Shown: positions 49,939 to 60,783 of the stretch, piece by piece | Layout: the number at the start of each line of letters is the position of its first letter | Position numbering within the stretch: position 1 is the first letter of the stretch | Assembly: GCF_003024195.1 (NCBI RefSeq) | Contig: NZ_KZ679055.1 | Span: forward strand, 186,001 to 250,000 | Source of the DNA: Streptomyces dioscori | GTDB lineage: Bacteria; Actinomycetota; Actinomycetes; Streptomycetales; Streptomycetaceae | Reading direction: 5' to 3' | DNA: 64,000 bases | Made by a program: the position numbers and the translations under genes | The notes under the pieces: model-generated | Seen by the model: only the letters and a program-made list of their open reading frames with translations | Database searches by the model: none | Told to the model about the DNA's origin: nothing

Positions 49939-50565
49939 TCACGCCTCGAACGGGCGTGCGGGCCACGGGGCCTCGGCGGGGCGCAGCGCGTCCAGACCCT
50001 CGCCGGCCCGGGCGGCGGTCAGCGCGAGGACGCCCACGACGAGGCAGTTGTTGTGCAGCTCACCGGCGAGGACACCGCGGACCAGCTCGTCGACCGGGAC
50101 CCGGGAGAGCTCCATGTCGGCCTCCTCGTCCTCGACCTCGAAGCGCTGCCCCTCGGCCTCGGAGAGATCACGGGCCAGGAAGATCCGGACGGCTTCGTCG
50201 CAGCCGCCGGGCGTGGTGTACACGTCGGTGAGCACCCGCCAGTCCTCGGCCTTGACGTGCGCCTCCTCGTACAGCTCGCGCTGCGCGGCGTGCAGGGGGT
50301 TCTCGCCCGGGACGTCGAGCAGTCCGGCCGGGATCTCCCAGAGCTTGTGGCGCACGGGGTGCCGGTACTGGCGGATGACCAGGGCGCGGCCCTGGTCGTC
50401 GAGGGCGAGGACAGCCACCGAACCGGGGTGCACCTGGTAGTCGCGCCGGGCGACCGTTCCGTCGGGCATGACCACGTCGTCGGTGCGCACGGAGGTCTTC
50501 TTGCCCGTGAACGGGGTCTCGGTCGCCCTGACCTCCCACTCCTCGGCGGTGTCCTTGATGGTCAT
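49939..50565 (-). CDS. ADP-ribose pyrophosphatase-type Nudix hydrolase
   Basis: 208 aa from the ATG at 50565 (SD GGAGGAAG). Nudix box GLLDVPGENPLHAAQRELYEEA near residue 95-116, with the usual final Gly as His. Flanking features VIRQYRHPVRHKLWEIPAGL and TPGGCDEAVRIFLARDL are those of the ADP-ribose branch. It splits ADP-ribose to AMP and ribose-5-phosphate, keeping this reactive compound low. Adjacent to pyrG, as in mycobacteria. Confidence 0.9.
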   Translation of the reverse strand: MTIKDTAEEWEVRATETPFTGKKTSVRTDDVVMPDGTVARRDYQVHPGSVAVLALDDQGRALVIRQYRHPVRHKLWEIPAGLLDVPGENPLHAAQRELYEEAHVKAEDWRVLTDVYTTPGGCDEAVRIFLARDLSEAEGQRFEVEDEEADMELSRVPVDELVRGVLAGELHNNCLVVGVLALTAARAGEGLDALRPAEAPWPARPFEA

Positions 50566-50695
50566 GTCGACTTCTTCCTCCCACACGAACGAACCACACG
50601 CGCGAACCCGGTGCCGCAACAGAGCTGCGCACACGGCGAAAACCGGGGCACGCGCCCCAAAAGACGCGTACCCCGGCAACCGTACAACCCTCGGC

Positions 50696-52363
<1,668 letters not shown>

Positions 52364-52856
52364 GGCCAAGAGGGGGCTCCCGTGGTCGCGGTTTCGGTTG
52401 CGGTACGGCTGCCCGGCCCGGAGGTTCCCGGCGGTGCCGTCGCTGCGGTTCGGGGGTCCCTTTTCCTGCTCGGGCGTCCACCGGTCCACGGGCTACCAGG
52501 GTATCAGCGACGCGGGGAGGTCGCTTCCGGCCACGCTCCGCGCACGGGCCGACACGCGCCACACCCGTGCTCACACGTTCGGACCAGGCGGGTTGTCGGG
52601 AGGGGCGCGCGGAACATCATCGTGCGTCGTATCCTGCTCGGACACTCGCTGCCGAGCCAGGCCGGCAAACGGCACCACCCCGCCGGTATTCCTGGGCCAA
52701 GAGCTCGTCGGTTCGCCTCGCGAAGACAATCGCTGCAACCATTGACATGCGTGACACGCGACAACTGACGTTCCGCAACGACGCTTTACCAATGATCCTC
52801 TGACCGCAAGAACACCGCCCCATCGGGGCGAAGTGGCCGTTCGACTGGAGTTGCAC
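52364..52856. other. 493-bp divergent region between pyrG and a GH15 gene
   Basis: No supported gene. TTGACA at 52742-52747 is the best -35-like box for the rightward gene, but no good -10 follows at the right distance. The region 52690-52800 is less GC-rich than elsewhere. Confidence 0.45.
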
Positions 52857-54659
52857 GTGGCCGGGCGCATCGAAGACTACGCACTTATCGGAGACATGCA
52901 GACGGCCGCGCTGGTCTGCAGGGACGGCACGGTGGACTGGCTGTGCCTCCCCCGCTTCGACTCCCACGCCGTCTTCGCCGGACTGCTCGGCACGGAGGAG
53001 CACGGCTTCTGGCGGCTGGGCCCCGCGCACGCCGCCGACGCCGAACCCCCGAGAGCGGTCCGCCGCCACTACCGCGGCGACTCGCTCATCCTCGAATCCG
53101 AGTGGGACACCTCACGCGGCACGGTCCGGGTGACCGATTTCATGCCCCCGCGTGACGGCGCCCCGCAGCTCATCCGGATCGTCGAGGGCGTCACGGGCCG
53201 CGTCCCGATGCGCTCCGCCCTGCGGATGCGTTTCTCCTACGGGCGTGTGGTGCCGTGGGTGCACAAGCACGAGGGGCGCACGGTGGCCGTCGCCGGACCC
53301 GACTCCGTGTGGTTCGACACGGAGTGCGAGACGTACGGCAAGGCGCTGACGACGTACTCGGACTTCACCGTCGCGCCGGGTGACCGGATCGCGTTCACCA
53401 TCTCCTGGGAGCCCTCGCACAAGCAGCCGCCCGCGCTGCCCGAGCCGGAGCAGGCCCTGGAGGCCACCGAGGAGTTCTGGCGCGACTGGGTGGCCCAGTG
53501 CACGTACCACGGGCCGTACCGCGAGGCCGTGGTCCGCTCGCTGATCACGCTGAAGGCGCTGACGTACGGGCCGACCGGCGGCATCGTGGCCGCCCCCACG
53601 ACCTCCCTGCCGGAGGAGATCGGCGGGGTCCGCAACTGGGACTACCGCTACACCTGGCTGCGGGACGCGGCGATCACCCTGTCCTCGCTGCTGCGCACCG
53701 GCTACCGCGAGGAGGCGCGCGCCTGGCGCGAGTGGCTGCTGCGCGCCGTGGCGGGCGACCCCGAGAACCTGCAGATCATGTACGGCATCGCGGGCGAGCG
53801 GGAACTGGGCGAGGCGGAGCTGGACTGGCTGCCGGGCTACGAGAACTCCGGTCCCGTACGCGTCGGGAACGGCGCCGCGAACCAGCTCCAGCTGGACGTC
53901 TACGGCGAGGTGACGGAAGCCCTGCACCTGGCCCACATGACGGGTCTGGCCCGCAACGACTACGCCTCGCTCCTCCAGCTCAAGCTGATCCGCTACCTGG
54001 AGGACCACTGGGACGAGCCCGACGAGGGCATCTGGGAGGTCCGCGGGCCGCGCCGCCACTTCGTCCACTCGAAGGTGATGGCGTGGGTCGCCGTGGACCG
54101 CACGATCAAGCTGATCGAGTCCGGGGACGCGGACGGTCCGCTGGAGAAGTGGCGCGAGCTGCGCGACGACATCCACCGGGACGTGTGCGAGAAGGGCTAC
54201 GACAAGGAACGCAACACGTTCACGCAGTCGTACGGCTCCAAGGAGCTGGACGCCTCCCTGCTGCTGATCCCGCAGATGGGCTTCCTGCCCCCGGACGACA
54301 AGCGCGTGATCGGCACGATCGAGGCCATCCAGCGCGAGCTGTCCACCTCGGACGGCTTCATCCTGCGCTACCCCACCTCCGGTGACGACGCGGGCGTGGA
54401 CGGCCTGGAGGGCGACGAGGGCGCGTTCCTCGCCTGTTCGTTCTGGATGGCGGACGACCTCGCGATGATCGGCCGGGTGGACGAGGCCCGCAAGCTCTTC
54501 GAGAAGCTGCTGGCCCTGCGCAACGACCTGGGTCTCCTCGCGGAGGAGTGGGACCCGGTCCTGCAACGCCAGGTGGGCAACTTCCCGCAGGCGTTCAGCC
54601 ATGTGCCGCTGATCGACACGGCCCTGCGTCTGACGGCCTCCGGGGCGTACGGCGGCTGA
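52857..54659 (+). CDS. Glycoside hydrolase family 15 (glucoamylase/trehalase-like)
   Basis: 600 aa from GTG 52857 (GGAG 6 nt upstream). The N-terminal beta domain starts GRIEDYALIGDMQTAALVCR, then DWLCLPRFDSHAVFAGLLG. The catalytic (alpha/alpha)6 barrel has LPEEIGGVRNWDYRYTWLRD near residue 250 and AEEWDPVLQRQVGNFPQAFS near 560, both with acid residues for catalysis. Cytosolic with no signal. Actinobacterial members act on trehalose or short alpha-glucans, so a role in trehalose or glycogen recycling is likely. Confidence 0.9.
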   Translation: MAGRIEDYALIGDMQTAALVCRDGTVDWLCLPRFDSHAVFAGLLGTEEHGFWRLGPAHAADAEPPRAVRRHYRGDSLILESEWDTSRGTVRVTDFMPPRDGAPQLIRIVEGVTGRVPMRSALRMRFSYGRVVPWVHKHEGRTVAVAGPDSVWFDTECETYGKALTTYSDFTVAPGDRIAFTISWEPSHKQPPALPEPEQALEATEEFWRDWVAQCTYHGPYREAVVRSLITLKALTYGPTGGIVAAPTTSLPEEIGGVRNWDYRYTWLRDAAITLSSLLRTGYREEARAWREWLLRAVAGDPENLQIMYGIAGERELGEAELDWLPGYENSGPVRVGNGAANQLQLDVYGEVTEALHLAHMTGLARNDYASLLQLKLIRYLEDHWDEPDEGIWEVRGPRRHFVHSKVMAWVAVDRTIKLIESGDADGPLEKWRELRDDIHRDVCEKGYDKERNTFTQSYGSKELDASLLLIPQMGFLPPDDKRVIGTIEAIQRELSTSDGFILRYPTSGDDAGVDGLEGDEGAFLACSFWMADDLAMIGRVDEARKLFEKLLALRNDLGLLAEEWDPVLQRQVGNFPQAFSHVPLIDTALRLTASGAYGG

Positions 54660-54673
54660 CCGGCCCGGTTGAC

Positions 54674-54709
54674 CCCCGTCCGGCGCGTCACGGCAGGTGG
54701 CGGACGGGG
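54674..54709. promoter_or_regulatory. Inverted repeat in front of the PucR gene
   Basis: CCCCGTCCG (54674-54682) and CGGACGGGG (54701-54709) with an 18-nt loop, lying 15-62 nt after the GH15 stop and ending 13 nt before the PucR ATG. It could be an operator, a terminator for GH15, or a hairpin that hides the ribosome site. Confidence 0.4.
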
Positions 54710-54721
54710 TAGCGTCCGGTC

Positions 54722-56413
54722 ATGGACAGCCGCACCGACACGCCGGACACGCAGCACAGTGGCGGGATCACCGTGCGGCGGGCCCTGGAGCTGCCCGGAC
54801 TGCGCGGTGGCCTGCCGGAGATCCTGGCGGGCGCCGACCGTCTCGGCCGCACCGTGCGCTGGGTCCACGCGGGCGAGGTACCGAACATCGCCTCCCTCCT
54901 CAAGGGCGGCGAACTGCTCCTGACCACCGGTTACGGGCTCGGCACCCGCCCCGCCGACCAGCGGGCGTTCGTCCGTACGCTGGCCGACCGCGGTATCGCG
55001 GCCCTCGTCGTCGAACTGGGGCCGCGCTTCACGAGACTGCCCGCCGCGCTCGTGGAGACGGCACGCACGGCCGGTCTCCCCCTGGTGCAGCTGCACCGCG
55101 AGGTGGCGTTCGTGACGGTCACGGAGGAGATCCACACCGAGATCGTCAACGGCCACTACGCCCTGCTCCAGCGCGCCGAGGAGGTCCACCGGCGCTGCAC
55201 CGAGGCCCTGCTCGGCGGGGGCGGCATCCCCCAGGTCCTCGGTATCCTCGCCGACTTCGCGGGCAACCCCGTCTTCCTGGAGACCCCCGACGGCCAGCTC
55301 CTGTACGCCGCCGGGGCCGGCCCCGCGAACGCCGACCCGCTCCAGGTGTGGGAGGGGCTGCGCGGCCCGCACAAGGCCGACCAGCACGGCACAGGTCAGC
55401 ACGGCGCAGGCCGGCACAGGGCCGGGCCGCCCGCCGGCACGGTCCTCGTGGAGGTGCCCGGCGGCGGACAGGGCGGCGGGCCGGGATCCGTCCGGGCACG
55501 GCTGGTCCTCCTGCCCGTGAACTCCCCGCTCGCGCCCGTGCACCGGATCGCGACGGAGCGGGCGGCGGCCGTCCTCGCCGTGGTCCTGATGCAGGCCCGC
55601 CAGGAGGAGGAGCTGGCGGCCCGCGGGCGCGGCGACTTCCTCACCGACCTCGCCGAGGGCCGGATCGCGGCCGAGGACGCGCCCGCGCAGGCCCGGGTCC
55701 TCGGTTTCAAGCCCGGCGCGAGCCCGCTGCTCCCGGTCGTCATGCGCCTCGCCGACGGGCTGTCCCCCGGCGGCGGCTGGGCGGTGCTGGCGCGGGCGGT
55801 CGCCGAGGAGCTGGCCTCGGTGGGCGTACCGGTCCTGCTGGGCGTACGCCCCGTGGAGGGCCGCGTACCGCTGCTGGTGGGGCTGCGTACGGAGTCCGAG
55901 CGGCCCGCGGTCGCCGACCGGGTCGCCGCGGCGCTGCGGGCGGGTGTGGAGCGGGCCGGGACACAGCGGCCCGGAGCGCAGCCGCCGGTCGTGGTGGTCG
56001 GTGTGGCGGGCGGCTGGGCGGCCGCGTCGGCGGGCCTGCGGCACGCGGCCGAGACCGCAACGGCCGCCCAGGGGCTGTCCGACCGGCCCTGGTACGACGC
56101 CCGGCGCCTGGACATCGACCTGCTGCTGTGGCGGCTGCGGGACCATCAGGACCTGGCGGCCTTCGTGGACCGCGCGATCGGCCCCCTGCGCGAGCACGAC
56201 CAGCGCTCGAAGCCGCCGCTGCTGCCCACTCTGGAGACGTATCTCGCGCACGCGGGCCGCAAGGCGGAGACCGCGCGCGAACTGCACCTCAACCGGCAGA
56301 CGCTCTACAACCGGCTCGCGCGGATCGGGGAGTTGCTCGGGACGGACCTCGACGACCCGCAGACGGTACTGGCCCTGAGCCTGGCGCTGCGGGCCCGCAG
56401 ACTCGTGCCGTGA
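54722..56413 (+). CDS. PucR-family transcriptional regulator
   Basis: 563 aa. N-terminal PucR sensory domain (ITVRRALELPGLRGGLPEIL, NIASLLKGGELLLTTGYGL), a middle degenerate GGDEF-like domain near 290-430, and a C-terminal PucR helix-turn-helix (TLETYLAHAGRKAETARELH, LNRQTLYNRLARIGELLG). A His/Gly-rich insert (HGTGQHGAGRHRAG) near residue 225 is unusual. Such regulators govern purine, amine or amino-acid breakdown. No catabolic target is adjacent; it lies 62 nt after GH15 in the same direction. Confidence 0.9.
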   Translation: MDSRTDTPDTQHSGGITVRRALELPGLRGGLPEILAGADRLGRTVRWVHAGEVPNIASLLKGGELLLTTGYGLGTRPADQRAFVRTLADRGIAALVVELGPRFTRLPAALVETARTAGLPLVQLHREVAFVTVTEEIHTEIVNGHYALLQRAEEVHRRCTEALLGGGGIPQVLGILADFAGNPVFLETPDGQLLYAAGAGPANADPLQVWEGLRGPHKADQHGTGQHGAGRHRAGPPAGTVLVEVPGGGQGGGPGSVRARLVLLPVNSPLAPVHRIATERAAAVLAVVLMQARQEEELAARGRGDFLTDLAEGRIAAEDAPAQARVLGFKPGASPLLPVVMRLADGLSPGGGWAVLARAVAEELASVGVPVLLGVRPVEGRVPLLVGLRTESERPAVADRVAAALRAGVERAGTQRPGAQPPVVVVGVAGGWAAASAGLRHAAETATAAQGLSDRPWYDARRLDIDLLLWRLRDHQDLAAFVDRAIGPLREHDQRSKPPLLPTLETYLAHAGRKAETARELHLNRQTLYNRLARIGELLGTDLDDPQTVLALSLALRARRLVP

Positions 56414-56452
56414 GCCCGGACCACCGCTCGGCCCGGGGTCTCGCACAGGGCG

Positions 56453-57613
56453 CTAAGGCAGCGGCAGGGGCCGGGTCAGCTCGTCGTACACGCTGAGGAC
56501 CTGGGCCACCGTCTCGTCCTCGGTCGGCCAGGTGGCCGCCTGACGCGTGCCCCGGTCCTTCAGCCGCTCGCACCGGCCGGGGTCGGCGAGCAGCGCGGTG
56601 ACGGCCTCGGCGAGCGCCTGCGGGTCGCCGTGCGGGACGAGTTCGGCCGCGTCGCCGACGAGTTCGGGCATGCCCGCGGTGGAAGGCGCGACCAGGGGCA
56701 CGCGCGCGTGCAGGGCCTCCTGGGCGAACAGGGAGCGCGCCTCCGGGCAGCCGGGCAGCAGGGCGAGGTCCGCGGCGGCGAGCAACTCCCCGATGTCGTC
56801 CCGGCGGCCGATGAGCCGTACGGGAAGCCCCTCGTTCTCGATGCGCCGCTGGAGTGTTTCGCGCAGCGGTCCCTCGCCGGCGATCACGAGCAGGGGCAGC
56901 GGGTCGAGCCGTCGCCACGCGCGCGCGGCGTCCAGCAGCGTGTCGTACCCGCGGTGCCGGTCGAGGGAGCCGACAGCCATCAGCAACGGCCGGTCGGTCG
57001 TGCCGAGTTCCGCGCGCGTCTTGTGCCGCGGTCCGTCGGTCTCCGCTCCCTCGTGCGCGGCGCCGGGCCGTCGTCCGGCAGGCAGCGCGACCGCGGCGAG
57101 CCGGGCGTCCCGGGCGCCCCTGCTGCGGGCGCGGTCCACCAGGTCGGACGAGGAGCCGAGGACCACCGACGCGGCCTTCGCCACCCGGCGCTCCAGGGCG
57201 CGCAGCAGATGAGCCCGCGCGCCCTCGGCGTACGGGCGGGTGTGCCAGGTGACGACGAGCGGGACGCGCCGTCCGCTGAGCGCGAGCGCGGCCCGCAGCG
57301 CGGCGTGCAGCCCGTGCGCGTGGACCAGGTCGGCTTCCCCGCAGACCGCCCGCAACGTGGCCACGGAGGACGGGTCGTTGCGCCTGGGCACATGGACGTG
57401 ATCGGCGCCGACGCCGGTGAAGCCGTAGGCGTGATCCGCCTCGGCCGGGGCGCACACGGTCACCCGCACGCCCCGTGCGACGAGCCCCGAGGTCAGCGAC
57501 CGCACATGGGCGCAGCTGCCCGCGCTGCCGCCGCCGAGCACCTGGACGGTACGCAGCGGCGACTGTCCGTGCGGTGCGTGTCCGTGCGGTGAGTGGCTGC
57601 TCACGTGGGTCAC
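56453..57613 (-). CDS. Glycosyltransferase family 4 (second)
   Basis: 386 aa from GTG 57613 (AGGAG 10 nt upstream); the frame opens at 57769. A His-rich start (HVSSHSPHGHAPHG) precedes a GT-B N-domain (VQVLGGGSAGSCAHVRSLTS) and C-domain: LLMAVGSLDRHRGYDTLLDA and LLPGCPEARSLFAQEALHAR, then PLVAPSTAGMPELVG. The acceptor is unknown. Convergent with the PucR gene, 39 nt apart, and transcribed in the same direction as recN upstream. Confidence 0.87.
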   Translation of the reverse strand: MTHVSSHSPHGHAPHGQSPLRTVQVLGGGSAGSCAHVRSLTSGLVARGVRVTVCAPAEADHAYGFTGVGADHVHVPRRNDPSSVATLRAVCGEADLVHAHGLHAALRAALALSGRRVPLVVTWHTRPYAEGARAHLLRALERRVAKAASVVLGSSSDLVDRARSRGARDARLAAVALPAGRRPGAAHEGAETDGPRHKTRAELGTTDRPLLMAVGSLDRHRGYDTLLDAARAWRRLDPLPLLVIAGEGPLRETLQRRIENEGLPVRLIGRRDDIGELLAAADLALLPGCPEARSLFAQEALHARVPLVAPSTAGMPELVGDAAELVPHGDPQALAEAVTALLADPGRCERLKDRGTRQAATWPTEDETVAQVLSVYDELTRPLPLP

Positions 57614-57943
57614 GTGGCCGTGGCTCCTGGTTCGGCGTCGGGCGGTCACGAAGAAAAGTACCGAAGGAACGGGCGACGGGGGTGTACCGCTCGTCCTGCT
57701 CCTAAGGATGCCAGGACGGGGGCGGGTTGCCGACCACCGCGGGGCCGATGCGGGACCGGTGGGACGCATGGGATTCGGACGGGATACGAGCGGGTGCGGG
57801 CGAGTTGCGGGCGGTCACTCGCACGAGTGAGGGCCGGGGGATGTCCGAAGACAGTCGGGGGCGGGTGTCGTTCCTGGCGAGCCCCGCTACACGCCCCTTT
57901 CGCGCCCCTGCCCGTGCCCGTATCCGCGCCCCTGTCCGTGCCC
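57614..57943. other. 330-bp gap between recN and the GT4 gene
   Basis: No supported gene. Carries a 24-bp duplication (57902-57949) that runs into the last codons of recN. The middle is ordinary GC-rich DNA with the probable GT4 promoter. Confidence 0.5.
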
Positions 57944-57949
57944 CTATCC
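57902..57949. repeat. Two tandem 24-bp copies at the recN 3' end
   Basis: GCGCCCCTGCCCGTGCCCGT plus ATCC, then GCGCCCCTGTCCGTGCCCCT plus ATCC, differing at two bases. The second copy covers the recN stop. Confidence 0.75.
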
Positions 57950-59686
57950 GTCCGCCCGGGCCGTCGCCAGCAGTTCCTCCGCGTGGGCCCGTGCCGTCTC
58001 CGAGTCCTCCTGGCCGGCCAGCATCCGGGAGAGCTCACGGATGCGCTCCTCGCCCTCCAGGACCTTCACGCCGGAGCGGGTCACCGAGCCGTCGTTGGTC
58101 TTCTCGACCAGCAGCTGCCGGTCGGCGAACGCGGCCACCTGCGGGAGGTGGGTGACGACGACGACCTGCGCGCTCCTGGCGAGCTTCGCGAGGCGCCTGC
58201 CGATCTCGACGGCGGCCTTGCCGCCGACACCGGCGTCGACCTCGTCGAAGAGATAGGTCGGCACCGGATCCGTACCCGCGAAGACGACCTCGACGGCGAG
58301 CATGACACGCGACAGTTCACCGCCGGACGCGCCCTTGGCGATGGGTCGCGGCGGTGCTCCCGGGTGCGGGGCGAGGAGCAGTTCGACCTCGTCGCACCCT
58401 GCGGGCCCGTACGAGACGGCACGTCCGCCGACCTCCACGCCCTCCGGGTCCTCGCTCTGGCGGATCTCGAACGACACGCGCGCGTGCGGCATGGCGAGCG
58501 AGGCCAGTTCGGCCGTCACGGCGGCGGCGAAACGCTCGGCGGCCTCCGTACGGGCGTCGGTGAGGGCCTGCGCCAGTCCGCCCAGCTCGGCCCGCAGCGC
58601 GTCCCGCTCGGCGGTCAGCTCGCCGATCCGGTCGTCGTCGCCGTCCAGTTCCAGCAGCCGCGCGGCGCTCTGCTCGGCCCAGGTCAGCACGGCGCCGACA
58701 TCCTCGCCGTACTTGCGGGTCAGCGCGGTGAGCGCGGCACGCCGCTCCTCGACCGCCGCGAGCCGCAGCGGATCCGCGTCGAGGTCGTCGGCGTAGCCCG
58801 CCAGCTCCCCCGCCACGTCGCCCAGCAGGATCCCGATCTCCCCGATACGGCCCGCGAGGCCGCCGAGGGCCGCGTCGTGGGACCGTACGGCCTCCAGGGC
58901 CCGGTGGGCGCCCGCGACGAGGGTCGTGGCGTCGATGCCCTCCGGGTCCTCCGGATTGCCCGCCAGGGCGGCGTGCGCGACCGTGGCGGCCGACGCGAGC
59001 GCCTCCGCGTGCCCGAGCCGCTCGGCCTCGGCCGCGAGCTCCACGTCCTCGCCCGCCCTGGGTTCCACCCCGGCGATCTCGTCGAGCCCGAAGCGCAGCA
59101 TGTCGGCTTCCTGGGCGCGTTCACGGGCGCGGGTGGTGATCTGGTCCAGCTCGGTGGTGATGGCGCGCAGCCGGCGGTAGGCGCCCGAGTACTTCGCGAG
59201 CGGCACGGCGACCGCGTCGCCCGCGTACCGGTCGAGGGCCTGCCGTTGCCGGGACAGCTTGAGCAGCCCCTGCTGATCGGTCTGCCCGTGCACGGCCACC
59301 AGGTCGTCGGCGAGTTCGGCGAGCAGGCCCACCGGCACCGACCGCCCGCCGAGATGCGCGCGCGAGCGGCCCTCGGCGGAAACGGTACGGCTGATGAGCA
59401 GCGTGCCGTCGTCGAGCTCCGCGCCGGCCTCCTCGGCCCGCACGATCGCAGAGGCGCCGTCGGGGACGGAGATCCGTCCCTCCACGACCGCGCTCTTCGC
59501 CCCGATCCGCACCAGGGCGGCGTCGGCGCGTCCACCCATCAGCAGGCCCAGGCTGGTGACCACCATCGTCTTGCCCGCGCCGGTCTCACCGGTGACCGCG
59601 GTGAAGCCGGGCGACAGCTCGACCACCGCGTCGTCGATGACTCCGAGCGACCGTATCCGCATCTCCTCCAACACGGACATGACCAT
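57944..59686 (-). CDS. recN: DNA repair protein RecN
   Basis: 580 aa from the ATG at 59686 (GGGAG 9 nt upstream); the ATG at 59680 is an alternative. SMC-like ATPase: P-loop VTGETGAGKTMVVTSLGLL near residue 31-50, long coiled-coil middle (about 150-370), ABC signature KGASGGELSRVMLAVEVVF and Walker B YLFDEVDAGVGGKAAVEIGR near 480-520. It works early in double-strand-break repair. nadK and tlyA are upstream on the same strand, as in mycobacteria. Confidence 0.95.
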   Translation of the reverse strand: MVMSVLEEMRIRSLGVIDDAVVELSPGFTAVTGETGAGKTMVVTSLGLLMGGRADAALVRIGAKSAVVEGRISVPDGASAIVRAEEAGAELDDGTLLISRTVSAEGRSRAHLGGRSVPVGLLAELADDLVAVHGQTDQQGLLKLSRQRQALDRYAGDAVAVPLAKYSGAYRRLRAITTELDQITTRARERAQEADMLRFGLDEIAGVEPRAGEDVELAAEAERLGHAEALASAATVAHAALAGNPEDPEGIDATTLVAGAHRALEAVRSHDAALGGLAGRIGEIGILLGDVAGELAGYADDLDADPLRLAAVEERRAALTALTRKYGEDVGAVLTWAEQSAARLLELDGDDDRIGELTAERDALRAELGGLAQALTDARTEAAERFAAAVTAELASLAMPHARVSFEIRQSEDPEGVEVGGRAVSYGPAGCDEVELLLAPHPGAPPRPIAKGASGGELSRVMLAVEVVFAGTDPVPTYLFDEVDAGVGGKAAVEIGRRLAKLARSAQVVVVTHLPQVAAFADRQLLVEKTNDGSVTRSGVKVLEGEERIRELSRMLAGQEDSETARAHAEELLATARADG

Positions 59687-59775
59687 ACGAGGTTTCTCCC
59701 ACCCGGCGCGACGCCGCCCCATTCCCTGCACAAACGTCCAGGTGCGACCACCCGGGGTACCCGCCCCCCTGAAGG

Positions 59776-59849
59776 CTCAAAAGCTGGGGCGCAGCCCCGC
59801 TTTTGAGGGGCGCGGGGAACTGCGCGGCCCGCCCCCACCGGGCCCGCAG
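59776..59849. repeat. Terminator-like hairpin joined to a copy of the dispersed repeat
   Basis: CTCAAAAGC and GCTTTTGAG (59776-59784, 59799-59807) flank a GGGGC-GCA-GCCCC hairpin. The 19-bp core follows at 59807-59825 and the outer arm GCCCCCACCGGGCCCGCAG at 59831-59849. It is half of the palindrome seen at 24062-24181. Lies just after the nadK stop (59878, leftward). Confidence 0.8.
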
Positions 59850-59877
59850 GTTCGTCACCTGCCTGGCGGCGGAGCCC

Positions 59878-60783
59878 CTAGTGGGGCGCACCCCGCCACC
59901 CGGCGACGGGCAGCGCGAACTTCGCCACCAGCCGGTCGGTGAACGAAGCATGGTGCAACCGAGCCAACCGCACCGGCACCGCCCCGCGCCGAACCTCCAC
60001 CCGAGCCCCCGGCGGCAGCTCGATCGTGCGCCGCCCGTCACACCACAGCACCCCCGGCGGAATGTGCGGCAGGATCTCCACCGCGAGCACCGAGTTCGGC
60101 GAGGTCACCAGCGGCTTCGCGAACAGCGCGTGCGCGCTGATCGGCACCATGAGCAGCGCCTCGACCTCCGGCCACACCACGGGCCCGCCCGCGGAGAACG
60201 CGTACGCCGTGGAGCCGGTCGGCGTCGACAGGACGATCCCGTCGCAGCCGAAGCCGGTCACCGGCCGCCCGTCGATCTCCAGGACCACTTCGAGCAGCTT
60301 CTCGGCGCCGGCCTTCTGCACGGCGGCCTCGTTGAGCGCCCAGTCCGTGTGCACGACGTCGCCGTTGCTGTGCACGACGACGTCGACGGTCATGCGCTCC
60401 TCGACCTCGTACGCCCTCGTCACGACCCGGTCGACGACCTTGTCGAGGTCGTCGCGCTCGGCCTCCGCGAGGAAGCCGACGCGCCCGAGGTTGACGCCGA
60501 GCATCGGCACACCGGACGCGCGGGCGAACTCGGCACCGCGCAGCAGCGTGCCGTCGCCGCCGAGGACGATCAGCAGCTCACATCCGTCGAGGCACTCCGG
60601 AGTCGCCTCCTTGACGAGCTCCACGGTCGGCGGCAGCGGCAGGTCGGCCGCCTCCGCCTCCAGGACGCGTACGCCGAGGCCGGAGCGCAGCAGCCCCTCG
60701 ACGACGAGCTCGGCACTGCGGATGGCCGCGGGCCGTCCGGTGTGGGCGAGCAGGAAAACTGTACGAGATCGGGTGTCGGTCAA
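59878..60783 (-). CDS. nadK: NAD kinase
   Basis: 301 aa, TTG 60783 overlapping the tlyA stop by 4 nt (TTGA). Family motifs: LLIVLGGDGTLLRGAEFARA near residue 71-90, NLGRVGFLAEAE, NEAAVQ and the Gly-rich LSTPTGSTAYAFSAGGPVV near 185-203. It phosphorylates NAD to NADP. A normal length with complete active-site motifs. Confidence 0.95.
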   Translation of the reverse strand: MTDTRSRTVFLLAHTGRPAAIRSAELVVEGLLRSGLGVRVLEAEAADLPLPPTVELVKEATPECLDGCELLIVLGGDGTLLRGAEFARASGVPMLGVNLGRVGFLAEAERDDLDKVVDRVVTRAYEVEERMTVDVVVHSNGDVVHTDWALNEAAVQKAGAEKLLEVVLEIDGRPVTGFGCDGIVLSTPTGSTAYAFSAGGPVVWPEVEALLMVPISAHALFAKPLVTSPNSVLAVEILPHIPPGVLWCDGRRTIELPPGARVEVRRGAVPVRLARLHHASFTDRLVAKFALPVAGWRGAPH

